From Ignavibacteria bacterium (GTDB lineage Bacteria; Bacteroidota; Ignavibacteria; OLB7): a stretch of DNA of 64,000 nucleotides. Below are positions 57,901 through 64,000 of this stretch, one piece after another. Numbering within the stretch: position 1 is the first letter of the stretch; each line of letters opens with the position of its first letter. A program made the translations under genes and the position numbers. The DNA lies in assembly GCA_020635205.1 (NCBI GenBank), contig JACKAE010000003.1, positions 992,001 through 1,056,000 on the forward strand, in the 5' to 3' direction. The notes beneath the pieces were generated by a model, which worked only from the letters and a program-made list of their open reading frames with translations, did not search any database and was not told the DNA's origin.

Positions 57901-58703
57901 TAGATCCCGGAAGCGATGTTCGACGCCCCCCCGGAGACCACACTCTGTGGACCTGTGGCGGAATTTGAGAACCCACCACCAACCGCTGTCCCTGTGCTTG
58001 TGGCGCTGTTCTGGCGTCCGCCGGCAACCGTCGCATACAGGTTCGTGGCGACGTTTTCAATCCCTCCACCAATCGTCGCGTATTCGTTCGTCGCACTGTT
58101 CGACGTTCCACCTCCAACGGATGTAAACTGCTGAGAGGCTGTGTTATTCGATCCGCCGGAAATAGTCGCGTAAAACCCTGAGGCAACCTGATCCGGGGCA
58201 GATCTGGTCAGTTGCAAGTCAACCGCATGCGAACCCCGTATGTTTCCCCCTGCGTCCCGTTGAATTCCACCGAATATGTTCAATATCAGTCCATTGGAGG
58301 AACCACCTGCTACCAGAAGGTGCAACGCCACGCTATCCGTTGTGCCGATAAAGTTCGTCCCCGCCGTCGTGCCGGCGTTCCCCGTCAGCAGCCACGCACC
58401 GCTTCCGGGAGGGGCAAGTACGATCTGCGCTGCTCCCGCCCCCGGATCAGGGATCGTCAACAACACATTCTGTAGTAACGGGTTGGATGTCTGGATCGTC
58501 ATCGTGTTCCGTACGCCATCTGCTGCGTTGTCGTCGATTACAATCCGCTCGGCGCCGAAGTCACGATTCTGCGCCGTGGCAACTACTGAGCCAAGCAGTG
58601 GCAGAAAAACAGAGAGGAAAACTCTGGCAATCTTCACTTGGAAAATCTGGGTACAGGTAGGAAATAGCTTTGGTGTCAAAACAGGAACAGTTGGTCGATT
58701 CAC
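54993..58703 (-). CDS. Beta-roll repeat (YadA-head-like) surface protein, 1236 residues
   Basis: The ATG at 58703 is followed by a long N-terminus before the hydrophobic signal segment (VFLSVFLPLLGSVVATAQ, residues about 28-45), so a later start is possible. Three beta-roll tracts of VGGG-x-x-N-x-A-S-G units alternate with the DLWLANNDS...RFYEA and DINYILP module. The first and third tracts are near-copies of each other. Unlike its paralogues it ends in a predicted coiled coil (REERINLLLQRMDEMREMM), which could hold a trimer, then an acidic tail. No outer-membrane anchor is seen. It sits on the minus strand between two broken DUF4062 starts, in an array otherwise all plus, and is divergent from the gene at 59077. 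Confidence 0.8.
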   Translation of the reverse strand: MNRPTVPVLTPKLFPTCTQIFQVKIARVFLSVFLPLLGSVVATAQNRDFGAERIVIDDNAADGVRNTMTIQTSNPLLQNVLLTIPDPGAGAAQIVLAPPGSGAWLLTGNAGTTAGTNFIGTTDSVALHLLVAGGSSNGLILNIFGGIQRDAGGNIRGSHAVDLQLTRSAPDQVASGFYATISGGSNNTASQQFTSVGGGTSNSATNEYATIGGGIENVATNLYATVAGGRQNSATSTGTAVGGGFSNSATGPQSVVSGGASNIASGIYAVVGGGSSNRSSQFYSTVAGGIQNQATGRGGVVAGGTSNQANGNYSAIAGGNGLTIDGDRSFGFLANGGLDSMIVSESNVAVFGNTDLWLANNDSASSQLRFYEANATTGTFPDSTNYTSFEAGTQTSDINYILPLSTAATTTVEEGLLQLDAGTGQLSWVNPASAVTGFVWTLSGNSGTTAGTNFLGTTDSVALHIRTNNVDRLIFNTNGSIQRDTGGNGRGANAIDLQTDRIAATQVASGLQSVVGGGFANTASGSQSTVGGGFNNNAAGLQSVVGGGFANTASGSQSTVGGGFNNNVAGLQSVVGGGINNTASEPFSTVAGGTNNRASGSTSTVGGGFNNTASGVEAVVGGGSGNTASGIESTVGGGVSNTASGLQSTVGGGVSNTASGDQATTAGGSSTTASGLQSVVGGGRLNTASGVSATVGGGSRNIVAGDNSAIPGGNGLTLDAAADGSFGFLGDNAGGSKNMTISTPDVAVFGNTDMWLANNDSSASQLRFYEAYNSNGLFPNGTNYTSFEAGTQTSDINYILPLSTTATTTVEEGFLQLDGGTGQLSWVDPATAASAFAWSLTGNTGTTAGTNFIGTTDSVALHLLVAGGSSNGLILNIFGGIQRDAGGGIRGSHAVDLQLTRSAPSQVASGFYATISGGSDNTASQQFAFVGGGTSNSATNEYATIGGGLENAATNLYATIAGGRQNSATSAGTTIGGGFSNRATGSQSVVSGGASNIASGVYSVVGGGASNRSSQFYSTVAGGIQNQATGRGGVVAGGTSNQANGNYSAIAGGNGLTIDGDRSFGFLANVGLDSMIVSESNVAVFGNTDLWLANNDSASSQIRFYEAYDTAGAFPNGTNYTSFEAGAQASDINYILPTALPTAGQILQASGVAGTTVTLTWAADATVAARDGSDTPTSIATPESREERINLLLQRMDEMREMMRKMEVELRALTNEESMPESRVETSSDQNLHVVE
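55441..58390. repeat. 748-base near-identical duplication and 90-base tandem repeats
   Basis: Bases 55441-56188 and 57643-58390 are nearly identical at a constant offset of 2,202 bases (734 codons), covering one beta-roll tract with its flanking module. Between them, a 90-base unit (30 codons, two beta-roll repeats) is repeated in tandem from 56971, 57061 and 57151. All repeats keep the reading frame. Confidence 0.85.
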
Positions 58704-59076
58704 GGTAATTCAGTTATGTATGAAATATGATGGTGCTTGGTAAAGCCACCACTCTTCCCACCTTAAAATCAATGAAGAGTGTGCGAGAGTCTCTATCAAC
58801 CACTGCGATATGCCTTAATATAACAGAAGAATACAACGATTCGGGGAGGAATAAAGTTAGCTTCCTTTTCTGGTGTTCCAAGGCATAGTGAACTCCAAAT
58901 TATTCTTCCTGCCAACTTCGGCAACATGTTGGGGGAACAGCATCTAGTCAAGAATATCTTTCCAGAGCCTCGTGCACCTGCCATAGACGGGCAGGCAGGC
59001 AAAATCAGCGATTCTATCCCTATCAAGTTCGGAGAAGATTTCATTGTTGAAACGCTCAGAACTCCCATATTAAGGC
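58704..59076. other. Divergent intergenic region with a degenerate DUF4062 5' remnant and a short repeat
   Basis: This gap holds the promoters of the minus-strand beta-roll gene and the last array gene. Its right half contains the decayed DUF4062 start described at 58888-58985. Directly after that is CCATAGACGGGCAGGCAGGC, which looks like a short dispersed repeat and coincides with the end of similarity. No further gene is supported. Confidence 0.4.
58888..58985 (+). pseudogene. Degenerate 5' remnant of a DUF4062 array gene
   Basis: The DNA from GTGAACTCCAAATTATTC to TTTCCAGAGCCTCGTGCA aligns with array starts coding NELRVFISSTFRDL and EEREHLVKKIFPEIRA, with substitutions and small indels. 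A readable part (GEQHLVKNIFPEPRA) begins at the ATG 58926. Similarity ends at the GACGGGCAGGCAGGC repeat. It lies about 90 bases before the intact gene at 59077 and in the same orientation as the remnant at 54750-54833. Confidence 0.6.
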
Positions 59077-62000
59077 ATGCCACAAGCCAACGAATTGCGC
59101 CTTTTCATCTCCAGCACCTTCCGAGACTTGGGGGAGGAGCGGGAGTACCTGGTAAAGAAAATCTTTCCAGAAATTCGTGCGCTCTGCCGGGAGAAGGGAA
59201 TCACCTTCACTGAAGTAGATCTGCGGTGGGGACTGACCGACCAAGATGTCAAACTCGGCCAAGTCATTCGAGCCTGCCTCGAAGAAGTCGACAAGTGCCG
59301 ACCCTACTTCATCGGCATCACCGGAAGTCGTTACGGCTACGTCCCCTCCTACCTCGACATTCTGAAAGACCCAACTCTTCTCGAACAGTATCTCTGGATA
59401 GAAGATGCGGCAACCGAGGGGATGAGCATCACCGAGATGGAGACCCACTACGCTCTGCTCGGAGCTGGTAGTGATCTCATCGATAAAAAGCCAGCGGAGA
59501 AGGCATACTTCTACTTTCGTCGCCAACAACAGGACGTGGAAGGAGACTCCGATGAGAGTGAAGAGTTGCGGAAACTTCAAGAGTATCAGGAACGGATCGA
59601 AGCAAGTGGAGCACCAATCGAGACGTTCAGCGATCCCCCCGCACTCGGCAGGATGATCTATGATGACCTCGTGAGAATCATCCAGGAGGACTTTGCTGAT
59701 GCCAGCCCCCCGACTCCACTCGAAGAGGAACGTTCCAGACACATTGCTTTTGCACTCAGCCGCCGCCGAGCCTATATCCCGAACCCGCTCTATCTCAAGA
59801 GTCTGAACGATCATGTCAGAGAAGAAGGGCCGCCGCTCGTTGTCTACGCCGAGAGTGGTTCGGGCAAGTCCTCCCTCTTCGCTTACTGGGGAGAGAGTTT
59901 TCGAAAGAAGAACCCACAGATTCAGGTGATTGAGCACTACGTCGGCATTGGAGCAACTGGAACCGATCACTACGGAGTGATCCGCCATCTCTGCATGGAA
60001 ATCAAAGAACGCTTCAACCGCGAGGAAGAACTACCGACAGCACCGGAAGAACTGGATCAAGCCCTAAGTCAGTGGTTCGGATATGCTGGACACGCCCTGA
60101 AGCAGAGTGGTGAGCGCATGGTGGTGATCCTCGACGGTCTGAACCAGTTGCAGGGGAAGGCATTGGAGTTGCAGTGGATTCCCGAGGTTATCTCTCCTCA
60201 CATCCGATTGATCCTCAGCTCTACTGTTGAGGGAACTCTCCTTGAACTCAAGAGACGAGGTTGGAACCAGCTTGGCATGCAGGCACTCACAAAGGCCGAG
60301 CGGGAAACAATTGTTGTCCGATACCTCGCCGAGTTTCGCAAGGCACTCCACCCTGACCAGATACAGCAGATCGCCTCCGACTATAAATGTGGACACCCCC
60401 TCTTCCTCAAAACCCTCCTCGAAGAGATTCGCCTCATCAGCCGCCACGAAGACCTACAAGAACGGATCGATGAGTATCTAACTGCCACCGGCACCGAAGA
60501 CCTATTCCAAAAGGTGCTCGAACGAATAGAAGAGGATCACGGTTCACCTGCTGTCCAGGAATCTCTCTCGGCACTCTGGTGCAGTCGTACTGGACTTAGT
60601 GAAGGAGAACTCTCGGAATTGAGTGGATTCTCCCGACTGAAGATCACGGCGATGACAGCCGGACTGGACTACCATCTGGTACGCAAGAATGGCTACCTGA
60701 CCTTCTTCCACGACTACCTGCGTCGATCTGTCGAGAAACGCTATCTCGGAAGTGAAGAGAGACGGCGGACGATGTATCTGCGCTTGGCAGAGTATTTCGA
60801 ACAGGGAGAGTTGAGCAGACGAAGTGCCACAGAGCGCGTCTGGGGATATGCGGATGCAGGAAAAGATTCGAAAGTTGTTGAAGCCCTGATGGAAGAGCCT
60901 CTCCTTCGGGAGTTATATACTGAATCAGGTAAATACGAAGTGTTATCCCTCTGGAAGGAATTGAGAGATAAAGGCAACAATCCAGAGGCACTCTACCTCG
61001 AACGCCTTTCGCGAGAAGTTGATGAGGGGAAGAAGTCCCATCCCCTTGACTATCTGAAGGTGGTAGGAGATATTCTCGAGCACCTGAGCCACTGGTCGGG
61101 AGCGTTAGAGGTATATGGCCAGATACTGAAAATAGCCGATGAGGCGAAGCAACTTCCAGAGCGAGCCGACGCTCTGCTTCTGCGAGGCAGGTTGCTCACG
61201 ATGCGAGGTTCGGACGCCGAGGCAATGGAGCACTTTTCGGAAGCTCTGAGCCACTACGAGAAGTTGCAAGACCGACGAGGAGCAGCCTTCGCCGTTGGAC
61301 ATATGGGACACACCCAACGCCGACGTGGTGAGCATGAACGTGCTCTGGAGCTGTATCAACAGGCGTTCGCTATCTGTGAAGAGACTGGTGACCTCGTCTG
61401 GAAAGCTGCAATCGGCGTAAGCATGGGGGTTGTCCACTTTGAGCGTGGCGAATATGATAGTGCTCTGGAGGCCTACCAGCAAGCATTGACCATCTGTGAG
61501 AGGCTGGGAGAACGAAAGGGAATAGCCGCAGCCGTCGTGAACATCGGGAACATCTATGCTGTCCGCGGCGACTATGATCGCGCCCTGAAAGCGTATCAGC
61601 AGCAGTTGGCTCTCTCGGAAGAGGTTGGCGACCAATGGTGGATTGCCAAGGCTGTCCGGGACATAGGACTCGTCTACTTTGCCCGGGGCGAGTATGGCCG
61701 CGCTCTGGAGGCATGTCAGCGAGCATTGGCGATCTGTGAGAAGCTGGGAGAACAGTTGGGAATAGCTGGTATCAACAGGGATCTGGGGAACATCTACCTG
61801 AAACGCAAGGAATACGATCGTGCTCTGGAGAGCTATGAGAAGGCTCTTGAAATTTTCCGAGCACTTGAATCTAAGAACCATTTCGCTTCCCTTCTTCAAT
61901 CCCGTGCTAACCTTCTCCTGACGTTGTGCGAACTCGATACGATGCCTTCCTTCCTGCCACGCTTCCTCCCTGAGGCGGAGAACCAAGACTGGAAGGAACT

Positions 62001-62376
62001 GTGCATCCGCGCCGCACGGAACAACGTCCAAGAGTCCATCGAGATTACCAAGGATAATTCCCTAAACTCAATGACGTTTGCGGTTGGGGTTCTTCTGGCT
62101 CGGATAGAGTATGCTGAGAGGAAAACCGATACCGCCCTGAAACGCCTGCAAGGAATGCTTCAGGATGCAGGGGATGAAGAGCAACAAGCCGACCTGCACT
62201 ACTGGCTCTGGAAGCTCGGGAACGACCGGCAGGCATCAACGGCACGAGATCTATATACCACACTCATCACAAGAATTCCGCGACACGACTTCACAGAACG
62301 TCTGGACGAACTGAACAAGTCTCTCAGGGAGAGGGAAAGAAGAAGTCCCGGTGCAATGGATGTTGGTACGGTGTAA
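59077..62376 (+). CDS. DUF4062-STAND NTPase-TPR protein, last array gene
   Basis: The 1099-residue protein starts MPQANELRLF; only AAGGC precedes the ATG, as at gene 1, which fits a gene transcribed from its own promoter. It is class B: ITGSRYGYVPSYLDILKDP, P-loop AESGSGKS at 258-265, MVVILDGLNQL, winged helix LKITAMTAGLDYHLVRKNG. The SATERVWGYADAGKDSKV segment and about seven TPRs (668-934, GEYDSALEAYQQALTICERLG) show gene 5 as the closest relative. The cap reads LHYWLWKL and LYTTLITRIPRHDF. It is separated from gene 7 by 4.3 kb holding the beta-roll gene and the two remnants. It converges with the TPR-LuxR gene. Confidence 0.85.
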   Translation: MPQANELRLFISSTFRDLGEEREYLVKKIFPEIRALCREKGITFTEVDLRWGLTDQDVKLGQVIRACLEEVDKCRPYFIGITGSRYGYVPSYLDILKDPTLLEQYLWIEDAATEGMSITEMETHYALLGAGSDLIDKKPAEKAYFYFRRQQQDVEGDSDESEELRKLQEYQERIEASGAPIETFSDPPALGRMIYDDLVRIIQEDFADASPPTPLEEERSRHIAFALSRRRAYIPNPLYLKSLNDHVREEGPPLVVYAESGSGKSSLFAYWGESFRKKNPQIQVIEHYVGIGATGTDHYGVIRHLCMEIKERFNREEELPTAPEELDQALSQWFGYAGHALKQSGERMVVILDGLNQLQGKALELQWIPEVISPHIRLILSSTVEGTLLELKRRGWNQLGMQALTKAERETIVVRYLAEFRKALHPDQIQQIASDYKCGHPLFLKTLLEEIRLISRHEDLQERIDEYLTATGTEDLFQKVLERIEEDHGSPAVQESLSALWCSRTGLSEGELSELSGFSRLKITAMTAGLDYHLVRKNGYLTFFHDYLRRSVEKRYLGSEERRRTMYLRLAEYFEQGELSRRSATERVWGYADAGKDSKVVEALMEEPLLRELYTESGKYEVLSLWKELRDKGNNPEALYLERLSREVDEGKKSHPLDYLKVVGDILEHLSHWSGALEVYGQILKIADEAKQLPERADALLLRGRLLTMRGSDAEAMEHFSEALSHYEKLQDRRGAAFAVGHMGHTQRRRGEHERALELYQQAFAICEETGDLVWKAAIGVSMGVVHFERGEYDSALEAYQQALTICERLGERKGIAAAVVNIGNIYAVRGDYDRALKAYQQQLALSEEVGDQWWIAKAVRDIGLVYFARGEYGRALEACQRALAICEKLGEQLGIAGINRDLGNIYLKRKEYDRALESYEKALEIFRALESKNHFASLLQSRANLLLTLCELDTMPSFLPRFLPEAENQDWKELCIRAARNNVQESIEITKDNSLNSMTFAVGVLLARIEYAERKTDTALKRLQGMLQDAGDEEQQADLHYWLWKLGNDRQASTARDLYTTLITRIPRHDFTERLDELNKSLRERERRSPGAMDVGTV

Positions 62377-62562
62377 GCCTTTAATCGCATGATGTCCCTG
62401 TGGTAATCGAGTTGGCAAGACCACATCCGGTATCTGACAAGGTGGCCTTTACTCTTTTGCGATAAAGGTAGAAGAAGAGGAAGGGAAGAGAGCTACTGAA
62501 AACTACGCAAGGACTTTGGACGATTTTGAGCGAAAACCGAGGATATTGAGAGTGCGAGATAG

Positions 62563-62596
62563 GATCAGCCCAAGGATGTCCATCCCCAGGCTGATC
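62563..62596. terminator. Compound hairpin between convergent genes
   Basis: GATCAGCC (62563-62570) pairs with GGCTGATC (62589-62596), enclosing a second stem GGATG (62574-62578) / CATCC (62581-62585). There is no T run on either strand, but the position between the stops of the last array gene and the TPR-LuxR gene suggests a bidirectional terminator. Confidence 0.5.
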
Positions 62597-62626
62597 TTCA
62601 GCGACACTCATTGCTTCAACGAACGA

Positions 62627-64000
62627 TCATAATCCGGCAAGATAGCCTGCCAGATTGATGTCTCCTGATAACCCCATCTTTTTCCGTATCCGATAGCGAT
62701 GGCTTTCAATCGTGCGGCTTGAGATACAGAGCAGGTCGGCAATCTCTTTGTTCGAGAGGTTGATGTGCATCAGCGCGCAGACCTTCAGTTCGGTGCCACT
62801 CAGCTTCGGATACTGCTCCGATAACTTCTTGATGAAATCGTGGTGGACAAGCTGGTACATCTCCTCGAATCGTTGCCAGTCATCACCGGAACGAAGGTCT
62901 TCCTCTACTTGATGGAGCAGGTCGTTCAGTCTGGAAGAAGAGGCGTTGGTTGCACCTTCCAGAACATCTTTCATTCCCAGGTGAATGTTCTGCAGTAGCT
63001 TGTTCTTTCCTACGAGATGCATTGCCGTCGTGGAGAGTTCTTTTGACCGCTGCTCGGCGATCCTCTCTGTATAATCGGCACGTTCACGGTGGAACTCCAT
63101 CTCCCTCTTTGCGCTCTCTACATCAAACCGTGCCTGCATCTCGGCCCGTGCCTGACTCTGTTCCTTGCCGTAGATGATCTCAGCCTGATGCTGATATTCC
63201 TGCAAATGGTGGTATGCCTGCGCCAGGTCTCCCTTCTGCTTGTAGGCGTTTGCAAGAGCCTGATGGATGTTACGGAGGATGTACTCCATTCCGGTTCGGG
63301 TGGCTTTCTCCAAACCCTTGCTGAGAGTTTCCACTGCATCGGAGACCTGACTCTGATTGGCTTGCAAGGTTCCTATCCTGAGCAGAGCATCGGAGTGATC
63401 TCCCTCCGCATTGATCTCCTCCAGTATATCGGCTGCTTCCTGAAAAGTCCTGAGTGCTCCATCCTGATCACCCGAAAGCTCCTGAAGCATCCCGATCTTG
63501 ATAAGTGTCGTCCCTTCAAAGCGTTGTTCTCCTATCTCGCGGAAAATCTTGAGGGCACGTTCCAGACTTTCAAGGGCACTCTCGTAGTTCTCCTGTTTCT
63601 TGTAGAGCGCGGAGATATTGCCAAGCATGTGGGCGATCCCGTAGGGGCGTTCCATACGCTCCTCAGCTTTCAGAGCCTTGCGGTGATAGTCAAAGGAACG
63701 CTCAAAATCATTCAGGTAATAGTAGATGTTGCCGATGTTCCCGATGACGATGGCTGCATTCCCCTCATTCCTCTCCATTTCGTAGAGCTTCAGAGCTTGC
63801 AGGTAGGCTTCAAGTGCCATTGAATAGTCGCCACCTATTTCATGAACCGAGCCGAGGTTGTTGAGCGTGGCCGCCAGACGATGGACATCTCCTGCACTCT
63901 CGAAAAGTTCAACCGCTTCAGTGAACCACTGCAATGCCTTCCCGTAATCCGAGCGACTACGGTGGAGAATTCCTCCGCAGTTCAAGGCGTTGGCGATCCC
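62627..64000 (-). CDS. TPR protein with coiled coil and LuxR-type helix-turn-helix, 5'-truncated
   Basis: The frame is open to the window edge, reading through a TTG at 63985, so the N-terminus is missing. The visible 457 residues have TPRs at about 14-267 (YSMALEAYLQALKLYEMERN, FERSFDYHRKALKAEERM). A charged coiled coil (about 277-337) follows. The C-terminal HTH at about 390-457 reads LSGTELKVCALMHINLSNKE, CISSRTIESHRYRIRKKMGL and is a good LuxR match. Proteins of this layout are common in Bacteroidota and are likely cytosolic transcription regulators with a TPR sensing part. It resembles the 14379-16466 protein but has a more canonical HTH. Confidence 0.85.
   Translation of the reverse strand, partial: GIANALNCGGILHRSRSDYGKALQWFTEAVELFESAGDVHRLAATLNNLGSVHEIGGDYSMALEAYLQALKLYEMERNEGNAAIVIGNIGNIYYYLNDFERSFDYHRKALKAEERMERPYGIAHMLGNISALYKKQENYESALESLERALKIFREIGEQRFEGTTLIKIGMLQELSGDQDGALRTFQEAADILEEINAEGDHSDALLRIGTLQANQSQVSDAVETLSKGLEKATRTGMEYILRNIHQALANAYKQKGDLAQAYHHLQEYQHQAEIIYGKEQSQARAEMQARFDVESAKREMEFHRERADYTERIAEQRSKELSTTAMHLVGKNKLLQNIHLGMKDVLEGATNASSSRLNDLLHQVEEDLRSGDDWQRFEEMYQLVHHDFIKKLSEQYPKLSGTELKVCALMHINLSNKEIADLLCISSRTIESHRYRIRKKMGLSGDINLAGYLAGL

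Overview
The window looks like a chromosomal segment of a Bacteroidota/Chlorobi-group (FCB) bacterium, possibly of the Ignavibacteria/Kapabacteria kind. The basis is a type IX secretion (T9SS) C-terminal sorting domain (26037-27008), several outer-membrane beta-barrel candidates, TPR-fused histidine kinase and TPR-LuxR regulators, and large surface proteins built from YadA-head-like GGG-N-ASG repeats. No rRNA, tRNA or housekeeping marker is present, so the assignment is an inference. Both ends cut through genes.

Left part (1-11777). A 5'-truncated secreted metzincin protease overlaps an outer-membrane barrel candidate. A STAND-type NTPase with TPRs but no N-terminal DUF4062 domain follows. 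Next are a small anchored envelope protein with a hairpin over its Shine-Dalgarno (SD) sequence, a TPR-histidine kinase and a NarL/FixJ response regulator. Then comes about 1.2 kb of non-coding DNA holding CTCGACTC-type repeats, a 275-bp MITE-like element, and a promoter-to-terminator unit that may be an orphan small RNA. A DUF1330 gene closes the section.

Middle part (12048-31264). Three minus-strand surface proteins of 651, 2742 and 1204 residues consist largely of beta-roll repeats with internal near-identical duplications. The largest is the third gene of a likely operon with a T9SS-sorted protein and a beta-barrel. A TPR-LuxR-like regulator (14379-16466) lies among them on the plus strand.

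Right part (31625-62376). Seven consecutive plus-strand genes, an eighth further on, and two broken 5' remnants form a tandem array of about 1,050-1,170-residue proteins. Each has DUF4062, a STAND/NACHT-like P-loop NTPase with winged helix, TPRs, and a conserved C-terminal cap. Five of the six junctions between intact genes overlap by exactly 14 nt, with an SD inside the upstream gene. Two classes of DUF4062/NTPase are interleaved, two genes share a nearly identical 5' 0.65 kb, and TPR units of 120 bp have been copied. A fourth minus-strand beta-roll gene lies between the two remnants. The array resembles a diversifying intracellular sensor or conflict system; no function is proven by sequence alone. 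The window ends in a truncated TPR-LuxR regulator.

Three of the four beta-roll genes are divergently arranged with a plus-strand TPR gene, a layout worth testing as a functional pairing.
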